Source: JAAYJK01 sp964531295 (lineage in GTDB: Bacteria > Bacillota > Syntrophomonadia > Syntrophomonadales > Syntrophomonadaceae). From it: a stretch of DNA of 41,529 nt. The number at the start of each line of letters is the position of its first letter. Position 1 is the first letter of the stretch. The position numbers and the translations under genes are program-made. The notes under the pieces were generated by a model. The model saw nothing but the letters and a program-made list of their open reading frames with translations, searched no databases and had not been told where the DNA came from. The DNA is taken from NCBI GenBank assembly GCA_964531295.1, contig CAZHHJ010000006.1:1-41529 (forward strand), in the 5' to 3' direction. Positions 17,336-25,877 of the stretch are shown in pieces.

Positions 17336-18561
17336 AAGCTGTTCCCCCTTCTGATGAATCCCCATATTCCGAGGCCTGCAAATGTCAGGGTCCAGACGGA
17401 GAGTTTATATATATCCTGCAGGTATTGTCCCTGTTCGTAAACAAACAGAGCACTGATCATGGTCCGCATGGATGAGCGCAAGGGAAGCCACTTACCCAAA
17501 GTGAGAGTCCAATCAGGCAAATAGCTTTCCGGAATCAACGCTCCGCACAACATGGCCATAATCAAGACCAGGTAGAAAGTGGCCCATAAAGCTCCATCCT
17601 CATTTGGAATCCAAACTGCGAAGGCTGCAGCCATCGCTGAATAGCACAGTGCGGAAAGACCAACAGCTGCTGCCAGGGCAGTAAAACTGCTGGAAAAACT
17701 GATTTGAATGGCCATATTGAAAATTTTGCTCAAGAAGCCGGTGGGAAATACCATCAATAAAACCAGGGTGATAAATAAAAAGCCTGAAAATAATCTGGCC
17801 AGGTAAAAGTGCAGAGCCCCCGAGCCGATTAAGAGACCTCTTTTAATGACTGCACCGTTCATATCACTGGCAGTAAGGCGAACCAGGGGTATCATCGCCA
17901 GAGCTGCGAATAGTGAGAATATGGCACCCATATAATATTCTGTAGGCAGATACCCCCCGATGGGAGAAATCAATCCTTTCTGGCCCAGAACTTCCCTGCG
18001 GTCCATAAATTCCCTGATTAAATAATTCGTTGTGCTTTGAACAAATTGATCGCTGGACGCTTGGCTTACTCCTTTATCTAATAGCATTTTCTGGGACGAT
18101 TCAATCAGGTTCTGGCTCTTGCCTACTGACGACAGTGAACTATTGAGGGTCATCTGTATCAGCGTGGTTTCTAACTGATGCCCGGGCAGACTGTAAATGT
18201 CTATGATGGTTTTCTTATGTTCACGCATGTTGTTAAAAAGATCAGGTGGTACATGCACCAAAATCTGTACATCACCCGATTCCAGCATAGCCAGACCATC
18301 TTGTACCGAGTCGGACGGATACGTGGCTACCAGATCTTTTAATGCTTGCGAATTGAGCATTTGATTGATGAATATCTTAACCGGTTCACTCTTATCTTCA
18401 TTGCATATGGCAACATTAAATTTGGATATTTTTGCGGTGAATATGAGGGGTGCGATAATACTGCTGAACAAGAGCATTACCAGTGCCGGTGCCAGTACAC
18501 AGAGTGCTGCCGTAGATCTGCTTTCAAAAACCCTTTTCACGTCAAAAGCGAAAAATCTCAT
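17332..18561 (-). CDS. ABC-2 type transporter permease (first)
   Basis: A 409-residue membrane protein with an N-terminal helix (LCVLAPALVMLLFSSIIAPL), an extracytoplasmic domain of about 180 residues and a C-terminal six-helix ABC-2 bundle. The PDWTLTLGKWLPLRSSMRTM loop before the last helix is typical of ABC-2 permeases. It overlaps the ATPase gene upstream and the second permease downstream by four bases each (ATGA), so all three are translationally coupled. It is inferred to form the membrane channel with its neighbour. Confidence 0.87.
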   Translation of the reverse strand: MRFFAFDVKRVFESRSTAALCVLAPALVMLLFSSIIAPLIFTAKISKFNVAICNEDKSEPVKIFINQMLNSQALKDLVATYPSDSVQDGLAMLESGDVQILVHVPPDLFNNMREHKKTIIDIYSLPGHQLETTLIQMTLNSSLSSVGKSQNLIESSQKMLLDKGVSQASSDQFVQSTTNYLIREFMDRREVLGQKGLISPIGGYLPTEYYMGAIFSLFAALAMIPLVRLTASDMNGAVIKRGLLIGSGALHFYLARLFSGFLFITLVLLMVFPTGFLSKIFNMAIQISFSSSFTALAAAVGLSALCYSAMAAAFAVWIPNEDGALWATFYLVLIMAMLCGALIPESYLPDWTLTLGKWLPLRSSMRTMISALFVYEQGQYLQDIYKLSVWTLTFAGLGIWGFIRRGNSL

Positions 18562-19259
18562 TTATGCCCAACTGCCTCCCCCGAATCCCAGCCGCAAAGT
18601 AGTGGATGATAGTCCTTAGCGTCGCCAAAAAACTCCACCTGGCCTTCACGCAGCAGTAGCACTTTATTCATCAGGCCCCGGAGTTGTTCATTAGAATGAC
18701 TAGAAATAATCTGAGTTACACCCTCTTCAGCTTTGGCCCGCAAATACCTGGCGATTAAGGCGGTATATTCTGTATCGACTCCGGCCAGCGGTTCATCCAT
18801 AATCAACAGAAGGGGATTATTGAGCAGCGCAACCGCCAAATTGACCCGGCGCTTCATCCCACCTGACAACTGCTTGATTCTTTTTCCATATATTTCGCTT
18901 AAAGAAAGCTCCTGAGCAATCTTCTCAGCACTTTTTTTTGCTTCCCGATCTGGCCGCCTTGACCAGCACAGCAGATTATCCCTTACTGTCAACTCTTCAA
19001 ACAATGCAATATCCTGTGGCACATAACCAATAATGGGCCGCACAGTCTGCACATTTTGCAATGCATCGGCTGTGTCAATATAATACTGTCCGGAATCGGG
19101 GCGAGCTATCAATGCCAGTATATTTAATAATGTTGATTTGCCAGACCCATTCGGGCCAAACAACCCCAGCACCTCACCCTGTTCCAGGGAGAAACTCACG
19201 TCCTGGAGGACGTAAGTTTCTCCATATGATTTGCACAGCTTTTCAACTCTTATCATCAT
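18558..19259 (-). CDS. ABC transporter ATP-binding protein
   Basis: A 233-residue nucleotide-binding subunit. The Walker A motif GPNGSGKST spans residues 35-43. The Q-loop region is YVPQDIALFEE, the signature LSGGMKRRVNLA, Walker B LLIMDEPLAGVD, and the H-loop IISSHSN. Two adjacent ATG codons (19259 and 19256) follow GAGGAG; the second is better spaced. It energises the two coupled permeases, and the lipoprotein gene ends only 20 bases upstream. Confidence 0.93.
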   Translation of the reverse strand: MMIRVEKLCKSYGETYVLQDVSFSLEQGEVLGLFGPNGSGKSTLLNILALIARPDSGQYYIDTADALQNVQTVRPIIGYVPQDIALFEELTVRDNLLCWSRRPDREAKKSAEKIAQELSLSEIYGKRIKQLSGGMKRRVNLAVALLNNPLLLIMDEPLAGVDTEYTALIARYLRAKAEEGVTQIISSHSNEQLRGLMNKVLLLREGQVEFFGDAKDYHPLLCGWDSGEAVGHK

Positions 19260-19279
19260 AACTCCTCGCGCTAATTAAA

Positions 19280-20827
19280 TTAATATGTAAGAAGAATTAA
19301 GCCCTGCATTGTACGTGATATTGCATTCTGATCAAGGAATTCATCCTGGTCTACATCCAGGGCGGCTAACAATTCGTCTTGATTGGCAGTCATTATACCG
19401 GCACTTTCCAGAAATTGCGGTCTGGCTATCTTCACATCAGCATATTTTTGTTCAAGGGAAACATCAAATGTCAGCCTATTTGTCTCTTCATCGCTTGCTA
19501 TGTCCACTTGCCCCCGGCCTGAACCACTTATATCACCAGAGCCTGACTTGGTCTGTGACCAACTAAAGGTGCCGTCTGAGGTGTTCACTTCAATGTCATC
19601 AGGGTCATCGCTACTCGAACTGAAGCTAAAAGTTAAATCAGTACTATATTTTTTATCGTTATTGACACTGCTGGACTGGGCCTTAACAGCACTGAGCTCT
19701 GTGCCATCTGCTAATGTATTCACAAAGGAAATATCCCCCTGATATTTGTCTCCGCCGGCAGATACATTTTTATCAATAAATACCGCTTTACTTCCATCAA
19801 ACATGGTCAAAGCAGTTTCATTATGGTGTTCATAATTTTTACTATAGAATATTTCTTTAAGCTTGAAGGTTTTTCCACCCGTTTTTACCTGCATATCGAA
19901 ACCTATTGACTGATTATCAAAGTCAAAAGTTGTCAAACTGAGTTCAAGTGCTGCCAGCTCTTCGGCCTTCAGTCCTTCCAGCGTGCTTTGCACCAACTCC
20001 AAACCGCTGAATTCACTGTTGTCTGAGGCTCCCGCATCTTCAAACATTCCGTTAGCAGCGGAGTTCTTCTGTAGAAGTTGGACCAATTCCAAGCTCACCG
20101 TCTGGCCTTTTGCCCCTTTAAGATTTAAGACAATTGAATCGCACTTTTCCTGACCTTTGAGCAGGGGGACATCAACCTTCCCTGTAGAATAATCTGCTTC
20201 TTCGGTGTTTTGAGATATTATGCTGATATATGCATCAACAGCACTCTTCCATCCATCCGCTGCTTCCAGATCGGCAGATTCAGTTCCAAGTACCCGTCCC
20301 ATCCTTTCCATGGCTGAAGCATTTTTTAATGTAGATGTCTGCTCAGGGCTCAGTGAATGACTGACCATTTTATTTTCTGCACTGGGGCGCTTAATAAGCA
20401 TATTATCACCCAGGAAATAGACACCGCCCGCCTGGGCCTGTTCCTGACCCTGTCCCATGGCTATCGTAAATGAAGCATCGCCACTTTTGGCATTGAGCAG
20501 GGACTCACTCGTAATAAGCAGATTGTTTTCCGGTTCATTGGCATTTTGGGCATTGATTATGACTGATGTACTATTAGAGCGGTTTGTATCCAGCTGGGCA
20601 GTAGGATTGAAAAACATATCCAACTGCAGGCTCCCTAGTTTATCGCCTTGGACTGATGATTCAATCAGCACATCCCGCAGTCCGACGGCAAAAGCCTCAC
20701 TGCTGGAAAGGGCTGTTTTGTCTGGGCCCCCTCCTGATGAATCTTTTTTACCACAACCACTCATTAAGGTAAGTGTAAGTAAGACCGTTAAAACTATAGC
20801 AATCCATTTATATTGTTTTATATGCAT
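19280..20827 (-). CDS. Large lipoprotein of unknown function, ABC operon leader
   Basis: A 515-residue exported lipoprotein. The signal peptide WIAIVLTVLLTLTLMSGC ends in a lipobox Cys followed by a GKKDSSGGG linker. The mature part is rich in Ser, Asp and beta-strand patterns and shows no catalytic motif I recognise. It could resemble the LolA/LppX-like beta proteins that hold lipids, but I have no motif to prove it. ATG 20827 follows AAAGGAG; the longer frame to 20854 is less likely. A candidate promoter lies just upstream and the ABC ATPase just downstream. It probably works with the exporter as a surface receptor or chaperone. Confidence 0.75.
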   Translation of the reverse strand: MHIKQYKWIAIVLTVLLTLTLMSGCGKKDSSGGGPDKTALSSSEAFAVGLRDVLIESSVQGDKLGSLQLDMFFNPTAQLDTNRSNSTSVIINAQNANEPENNLLITSESLLNAKSGDASFTIAMGQGQEQAQAGGVYFLGDNMLIKRPSAENKMVSHSLSPEQTSTLKNASAMERMGRVLGTESADLEAADGWKSAVDAYISIISQNTEEADYSTGKVDVPLLKGQEKCDSIVLNLKGAKGQTVSLELVQLLQKNSAANGMFEDAGASDNSEFSGLELVQSTLEGLKAEELAALELSLTTFDFDNQSIGFDMQVKTGGKTFKLKEIFYSKNYEHHNETALTMFDGSKAVFIDKNVSAGGDKYQGDISFVNTLADGTELSAVKAQSSSVNNDKKYSTDLTFSFSSSSDDPDDIEVNTSDGTFSWSQTKSGSGDISGSGRGQVDIASDEETNRLTFDVSLEQKYADVKIARPQFLESAGIMTANQDELLAALDVDQDEFLDQNAISRTMQGLILLTY

Positions 20828-20872
20828 AATAAACTCCTTTCTTTTTATAAACAATCGAGAGCTGTACCACTG

Positions 20873-20900
20873 TCTATAATTTTGTGATGAGCCCTAACAA
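20873..20900 (-). promoter_or_regulatory. Candidate sigma-A promoter of lipoprotein-ABC operon
   Basis: On the minus strand TTGTTA (20900-20895) and TATAGA (20878-20873) are 16 bases apart, about 45 bases before the lipoprotein start. This suggests that the lipoprotein-ABC unit can be transcribed apart from the radical SAM pair. Confidence 0.4.
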
Positions 20901-21021
20901 CCCTGAAATAAAAAACCTGATTGAATGACGATACCATTATCAAACTTTTAATGTTTATTCCCACTATCAGCTCCTCTCTTTATAAAACAATTGCGATATT
21001 CAGCTATTTTCTGTACTTTGT

Positions 21022-21834
21022 TTAGATAGCTTGCCAGATTAAGTTGCGAGATGATTTCTCCTGGCATTCATTCCAAAAGGCCATAGATATCTCTGTAAAC
21101 TCCTGGTCTTTTTCAATTGTGCAGACGTGTCCGCACCCAGGAATTATCCGAACCTGGGCTGATTTAAGCTGGGTTGCGTAATGTATTATTTTGGACTTGA
21201 ACAGGTGGTCCTCGCTACCCATAACGTACAATATTTTTATATTGGGTAGTAGATTATTTAATTTATCAATGAGATGTTCACTGTTTTTAATCAAATATAA
21301 CAGATCCAGCCATTTACAAAACTCCTCAGGTCCTAATTTTTGCGCTTCACGAAGAAATATATCCCGCGACTGTTTATGGTTTTTCCGGGGCATGATAACA
21401 AACGCAAAGAAACTGTACAATTTGATGTAAGCTACCTTGTTTTTCAACAATAATGCCAGCCATAAAAGTATTTGACTTTTGAAATCAAAACGGATAATCC
21501 CACCGGCCAAAAGCATCGACATTACCCGGTGGGGATATTGAACTGCAAAGGCCAAAGCAATCATGGTGCCCAGGGATAAACCGAGCAGGTGGGCTCTGGG
21601 CACTTCATGATAATCCATAACTGCAGCTATTTTCCGGCAAACCCCCTCCATGGTCAGTTGGCTTTCAACACCTGCCAGGTCACTATTATCGTGCATATCC
21701 AGCAAGAGCAAATTATAGTTTTGAGAATATGTATCAATCTGTTTCTGCCAGGTATTCGAACTGCCTCCAAATCCATGGATTAGCAGAATCCATTCAGCAT
21801 CCACAGTATTTAATATTACCCTGCTCTTAAACAT
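21022..21834 (-). CDS. Alpha/beta hydrolase
   Basis: A 270-residue alpha/beta-hydrolase with the oxyanion motif HGFGGS (20-25), nucleophile Ser86 in GLSLG, an Asp in MGSEDHLF and the catalytic His in GCGHVCTIE. The lid region (about 120-180) is rich in Leu, Phe and Tyr, which suggests a hydrophobic ester, amide or thioester substrate. The ATG at 21834 overlaps the radical SAM gene by 8 bases; a longer frame starts at 21885. The overlap implies a joint role with the radical SAM enzyme. Confidence 0.87.
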   Translation of the reverse strand: MFKSRVILNTVDAEWILLIHGFGGSSNTWQKQIDTYSQNYNLLLLDMHDNSDLAGVESQLTMEGVCRKIAAVMDYHEVPRAHLLGLSLGTMIALAFAVQYPHRVMSMLLAGGIIRFDFKSQILLWLALLLKNKVAYIKLYSFFAFVIMPRKNHKQSRDIFLREAQKLGPEEFCKWLDLLYLIKNSEHLIDKLNNLLPNIKILYVMGSEDHLFKSKIIHYATQLKSAQVRIIPGCGHVCTIEKDQEFTEISMAFWNECQEKSSRNLIWQAI

Positions 21835-23281
21835 CTTTTTCCACTGCTTTTCTTCTCCTATCGGTATGTTTCTGCTTGAAATCAAGATATCCTATAAAGG
21901 TCTTGAAATTTCCCCGGATATGCGGGGGCATTTGCTCATAGATCTTATGGGCCACTGCCTCCCAATCTTGTGCTCCCGGTCTGGTCTTGGCAGCCAGCAT
22001 GGCAGGTGTTTCAGGAGATGCATAGTGGGTTGAACTTGCTCCGCCCGCGGCTACCACTTTAACAATGGCATCCGGAACATCCCGCATAGGACATGATTGC
22101 AAGGGGTTATCAGAGAAAGGCTGGGCTGCTCGAAAAGCGGTGAAAAAAGGAGACTGCAAGGCTTCTACCAGCGAAACCTCATGAATATTGGAATCAGAAT
22201 AATGGCAAAATGCACAGGGTTCTACATCTCCCCGGGCATTTATATGTACAAATCCATTCCCGGCAGCAATACAGCCAAAAATCGTATGTCCGCTGTTCCA
22301 AAAATCAATAATGGTATATTCGTGTCTGCTACAGTAGTCTGTAATTTTATGATGAACATAAGCGCGCTGTTCTGCAGTGCAGACCAAAGACATATCGGCA
22401 TCGCTACCCACCGGCATATAGTTAAACAACCAGCCCAGCCAACAGCCTTTTTCTCGCATAAAGTCTAAGAATTCATCACTGGCTATAGTTTTATAATTTT
22501 TGCTATGATAACAGGCTGAAAAGGCAAAGGCTATATCACGGTTTCTCAGTAAATCCATAGCATCAATAACCTGGTCATAGACTCCTGCCCCGCGTCGAAA
22601 ATCCGTTTCTTCACGAGTCCCTTCGATACTCATAAACATAGTCAGGTTGCCAAGCTGTTTCATTTCATCGGCAAAGGCCTCATCGATGAGGGTCGCATTC
22701 GTAAAAGCAGCAAAAGCCATACACGGGTGACTTTTGCACAGTTTTATAATATCATTTTTTCTTAACAAGGGCTCTCCGCCGGACAAAAAACAGTCATTAA
22801 TCCCTAAGCTGCCAGCCTGGCTCATAATGTCATCCAGTTTTTCGAAGGAAATATTATCTCCATGTGCATAATCAGCCGCCCAACAGCCCTTGCATTTGAT
22901 GTTACAGCTGCTGGTAGGATCAATAAGGATAACTCTTGGAATAGAACACTTATTTTTCCAGCCTTGAAAGAGCTCCTTTAATGTAATGAAGCGACTCATA
23001 GTAAGATGTGTCATTAAGGATGGAGCAGTGAAAAACTGCCGGCAGCGGTATATAAAAGCCTTATGATGTGGGAATGAGGGTATTTTTTCTTTTTTTCCAT
23101 TAATCATCAGATATTTCAAAAAATCACTCCTTAATAATAATGAAAAAGCATGACTCCGGAACAATTTAAAGCCTTCCAATAAATGGCTTAAAAATCTTAT
23201 CCTTATTAAATACCAAGGTGATACTTGTTTATCCAAGTCAACAGGTACACCATTCCAAAAAAAGCATACCATATTCGACAC
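21827..23281 (-). CDS. Radical SAM protein with SPASM-like Cys-rich C-terminus
   Basis: A 484-residue radical SAM enzyme. The [4Fe-4S]-SAM motif CNIKCKGC has Cys126, Cys130 and Cys133, and the SAM-binding LSGGEPLLRK follows. A later Cys group (FGCIAAGNGFVHINARGDVE, then PCAFCHY and a CPMRD motif) suggests an auxiliary cluster as in SPASM/twitch enzymes. The first 110 residues are basic and hydrophobic and may touch the membrane. The GTG at 23281 and the ATG three codons on both lack a strong Shine-Dalgarno sequence, so the start is uncertain. The substrate is unknown; the partner hydrolase and downstream exporter suggest a modified lipid or small molecule rather than a peptide, since no precursor peptide gene is seen. 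Confidence 0.83.
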   Translation of the reverse strand: MSNMVCFFWNGVPVDLDKQVSPWYLIRIRFLSHLLEGFKLFRSHAFSLLLRSDFLKYLMINGKKEKIPSFPHHKAFIYRCRQFFTAPSLMTHLTMSRFITLKELFQGWKNKCSIPRVILIDPTSSCNIKCKGCWAADYAHGDNISFEKLDDIMSQAGSLGINDCFLSGGEPLLRKNDIIKLCKSHPCMAFAAFTNATLIDEAFADEMKQLGNLTMFMSIEGTREETDFRRGAGVYDQVIDAMDLLRNRDIAFAFSACYHSKNYKTIASDEFLDFMREKGCWLGWLFNYMPVGSDADMSLVCTAEQRAYVHHKITDYCSRHEYTIIDFWNSGHTIFGCIAAGNGFVHINARGDVEPCAFCHYSDSNIHEVSLVEALQSPFFTAFRAAQPFSDNPLQSCPMRDVPDAIVKVVAAGGASSTHYASPETPAMLAAKTRPGAQDWEAVAHKIYEQMPPHIRGNFKTFIGYLDFKQKHTDRRRKAVEKDV

Positions 23282-23289
23282 AAAATGCC

Positions 23290-23694
23290 ACTCATTTTGG
23301 CCTTGACTTTTGATGTTAATGAATATTATATCGGCGTGTCGGCGAGTATAGTTAAACGCGGACGCAAGAGGACGCTTTGCTGTGTCACCTTAAATTGCAG
23401 CTTAATTCAACCCGAAATCAAAAACAGCTGCCGCGCTTGACCAACAAGCCGGTCAAACCACGACAAGCGTCTTTGATTCAATGGTGCTATTGTTTGGGAA
23501 TCAGCCCGAGCCTAGTTATGGACTCCTTGCCGTCATCACTGTGTAGCCATTGGATGATCGCTTTGGCCTTGTGGTCTGAACTCAGCTCCACCATTGGAAA
23601 ACTCCTGGCTCTGGAATTTGCTAGGATCGAAACCATCATGCATAATGATAAAAAAGTAGAAAAAGCCACCGGATATCAGGCTTTTAAGAGATGA
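23290..23694 (+). pseudogene. Frameshifted gene relic, possibly transposase
   Basis: Protein-like stretches occur in shifting frames on the plus strand: VSASIVKRGRKRTLCCVTLN, then TTTSVFDSMVLLFGNQPEP with PSYGLLAVITV and PLDDRFGLVV broken by stops, then LLALEFARIETIMHNDKK to a stop at 23694. The first piece faintly recalls the KRG-x-LRRAL region of IS110-type transposases, but this is weak. No intact frame, terminal repeats or target duplication was seen. I treat it as a decayed gene of unknown origin. Confidence 0.35.
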
Positions 23695-23840
23695 CCACGT
23701 TGAGGGATGATGGGCAGGGTAGGGAAGCAAAGCAAGAAGAACGTCCCAGGCAACTATAATATTAGGAAATATAGTAGTTTACATAATGCATTTTATCTGA
23801 TATACTTACAACGTTGGATTTAGGAATTATAGGTTTTACC

Positions 23841-23866
23841 TGATAAGCTTATATATAGTTTTATCA
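23841..23866. promoter_or_regulatory. Inverted repeat upstream of candidate RNA
   Basis: TGATAA (23841-23846) and TTATCA (23861-23866) are perfect inverted arms around an AT-rich centre. They lie where the promoter of the following candidate RNA would be, so this may be an operator. Evidence is positional only. Confidence 0.25.
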
Positions 23867-23879
23867 AAGGGTGTAAATA

Positions 23880-24086
23880 ATAAGATCTTAAACATAGCTG
23901 TTCTTTCAGAACTTCCAGGGGGGCGTACATAGGGTTGCTTGACTGGTATAAAGGTTCTTGAGATAAGTGGTCGGGCGTACAGGTGTTGTCCGATTGCAGA
24001 ATACTAATAACAGGCTCCCTTCCACGAGGGACCTGTGTTAGAGAGTATTATATTCCTCTGTTTATTGCGAGCAGAGGAATTTTTCA
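23880..24086 (+). ncRNA. Candidate structured RNA of about 200 nt
   Basis: A GC-richer island inside AT-rich non-coding DNA contains several nested pairings. GTTCT (23900-23904) pairs with AGAAC (23908-23912), and the same AGAAC can instead pair with GTTCT at 23954-23958, enclosing CCAG/CTGG. The core hairpin ACAGG-C-TCCCT (24010-24020) pairs with AGGGACCTGT (24027-24036) and is closed by AATACT (24000-24005) with AGTATT (24044-24049). GGGCGTACA occurs twice (23921-23929 and 23973-23981). The island ends in a strong intrinsic terminator. I could not match it to a riboswitch, T-box, 6S, SRP or RNase P RNA. It may be a free small RNA or a terminating leader. Confidence 0.5.
24052..24084 (+). 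terminator. Strong intrinsic terminator of candidate RNA
   Basis: ATTCCTCTG (24052-24060) and CAGAGGAAT (24072-24080) form a perfect 9-bp stem with an 11-base loop, followed by a run of T (24080-24084). It ends the structured RNA island, 370 bases before the next gene. Confidence 0.8.
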
Positions 24087-24094
24087 TTTCAAAT

Positions 24095-24147
24095 TTTAAT
24101 CCAAAAGGGAAGAGGCCACTATGTGTTTTTATAACCATTGGATTAAA
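24095..24147 (+). repeat. 10-bp inverted repeat around a tiny reading frame
   Basis: TTTAATCCAA (24095-24104) and TTGGATTAAA (24138-24147) are perfect complements. The loop holds AAGGGAAGAGG and an ATG at 24121 that opens an 11-codon frame (MCFYNHWIKQV). A second terminator follows. This may be a small leader-peptide or antisense-type unit, but the peptide itself is too short to call a gene. Confidence 0.35.
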
Positions 24148-24174
24148 CAAGTTTAAGTTAATTTTAAGGATCAG

Positions 24175-24194
24175 ACAGGAATACCTGTTTTTTT
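24175..24194 (+). terminator. Second intrinsic terminator
   Basis: ACAGG (24175-24179), loop AATA, CCTGT (24184-24188), then seven T in a row through 24194. It is a short but clean rho-independent terminator that separates the region above from the gene at 24455. Confidence 0.6.
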
Positions 24195-24454
24195 AGAATT
24201 AAATCAGGCCATGGGTATTTGGACGTAAGAAGCCGGGGTTGTTGCCTGGATATAGGTTACCCCATTTACTTCACGCCAGTAAGAGCGCCTACCCAACTCG
24301 GATCTTCAAGATATAAAGCAATAATGCCAAGCTGGTTTTGTTTCATGCTGCTAGCAATAGATGATATACTATTTAATGAAAAGATTTGATTCAAAGGGAT
24401 GCCGGGAGGAAGCAAAAAGACCGTCTCCCTGCTTCTTATAATGGAGGTTTTGTA

Positions 24455-25744
24455 ATGATAGTAACGCCGGAACAAATAATAAAAAAACATTTTCCTCAAC
24501 CGATAGATAACAGCAGGGATCTATATGATCGCTTGGGCTTTAATGAGTCAGAATATCCCTATTTAAATTGGTTAAAAGACCTGGAAGAATATTGTCTCGC
24601 AAAATATGTAAATGATTCAGAATACCGACTCCTGTCTGATAGCGAAAAAAACTATTGGATTAGCCCCAAAGCCTTTCGGACCATTATCGAAACCAGCCCG
24701 TCCCAAATAGGTGATGAGATTCGAACTTGCGTCTCATATATTTCCAGAAGGGTTTCAAACGACCCTATCTTTGCCAGGCAATTGCAAGACCAGCTTGATC
24801 AAGAATCCGGTATTGAAAAAGTAATACCAAAGCTTTCCAAAGCCTTAAAATCCGAATATAATACGTCCGGACAAGATGCATTTCAATTCTCTGTTAAAGC
24901 TGACAATCGGCTCTATATGGATATTATTTCCGGATATAATTTTCAGCCCGGGCAGAAAATCAAGGATATTGCTTTCTTGTTTAAACTTGTAGTTGAAAAT
25001 GCTGTTCCTTTCCATATAATTGATATTGTCTTATCCCTCACTAATGACTATACTCTCTCATATCGGACTGTATGGTCTTGCATAGAAGAACGGCAACGAT
25101 ACGGCGCCATCCTTATGAATGGAATTATCAGGGTTAACCTATTTGAAGACAATAAGAAGCTAGTTGATAGTTATGATTATATCTGGGGTCTGTCTGAACT
25201 AAAAACCCTGGAGTTTGAAATTGAAAAAGTATTAAACATGCTCCTGGAAGTTAATCTGGATGAAATAGATCTGGTCCAGCTGGGAAAAAGCATACTGGAT
25301 CGCTACAATCTAGATGATCAGGCTTATGCCCAAGCTATAAAGGCAGTAATACCAACCATGACTGAACAACATGCCAAAGCCAATGCTGATATCATAGATG
25401 CTGCGTTTCGTGATGCGGTAAATCAATACTGGGAGTCTTACGTTTTACGACCTGATCCTACCAAAGATTTTGCAGATGACCTGGATCAAATGATCAAAGA
25501 CCGAATACCCAGGATTACTCTGGCCTTGACTGTCGCAAACATGCTTAATTACGGCGATCTGTGCGAAAAATACTTCAAGCACAGATACACCGATAAGCAG
25601 AAGGAAGCGCTCTCAATCGAGGGTAATCTGCGTTTAATATATACCCTGGCGGATGCAACAGAATTTGACCCCAACGCTGGTCCTGATCAGCGCATAGTTG
25701 ATATCTGCGCCTTTATTGTTGATCATCATCGTGGTTTTATGTAA
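24455..25744 (+). CDS. Conserved-looking hypothetical protein, 429 aa
   Basis: I do not recognise this family. The protein is soluble, acidic and largely helical, with no signal peptide or membrane helix. The N-terminal part (MIVTPEQIIKKHFPQPIDNS) is followed by a Tyr/Trp-rich segment to about residue 90, a charged middle with EIEKVLNMLLEVNLDEIDLV, and a C-terminus ending ICAFIVDHHRGFM. No nucleotide-binding or metal motif is obvious. ATG 24455 is preceded by TGGAGG at seven bases; an upstream in-frame ATG at 24386 lacks a ribosome binding site. It heads a plus-strand run with a coiled-coil membrane protein and a phosphodiester glycosidase, separated by 133 bases from the next. Confidence 0.75.
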   Translation: MIVTPEQIIKKHFPQPIDNSRDLYDRLGFNESEYPYLNWLKDLEEYCLAKYVNDSEYRLLSDSEKNYWISPKAFRTIIETSPSQIGDEIRTCVSYISRRVSNDPIFARQLQDQLDQESGIEKVIPKLSKALKSEYNTSGQDAFQFSVKADNRLYMDIISGYNFQPGQKIKDIAFLFKLVVENAVPFHIIDIVLSLTNDYTLSYRTVWSCIEERQRYGAILMNGIIRVNLFEDNKKLVDSYDYIWGLSELKTLEFEIEKVLNMLLEVNLDEIDLVQLGKSILDRYNLDDQAYAQAIKAVIPTMTEQHAKANADIIDAAFRDAVNQYWESYVLRPDPTKDFADDLDQMIKDRIPRITLALTVANMLNYGDLCEKYFKHRYTDKQKEALSIEGNLRLIYTLADATEFDPNAGPDQRIVDICAFIVDHHRGFM

Positions 25745-25877
25745 GGAATGTTGATCACTGCAACTAGTCCCCACCTATCGGGTGGAGGTGACCATCTGAA
25801 AAAATCTTTTCATGAGGTTTGGTGTCTTGTGCCTCGAGAAAGAAATGGTCCGGCTCTAGCATGAAAGAGGTGAAATA

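Noticed and set aside
24266..24358. Minus-strand frame ending YLEDPSWVGALTGVK that recalls an ACT-like N-terminus
   Set aside because: It is about 26 residues from its last ATG, has no ribosome binding site, and the similarity is too weak to support a remnant.
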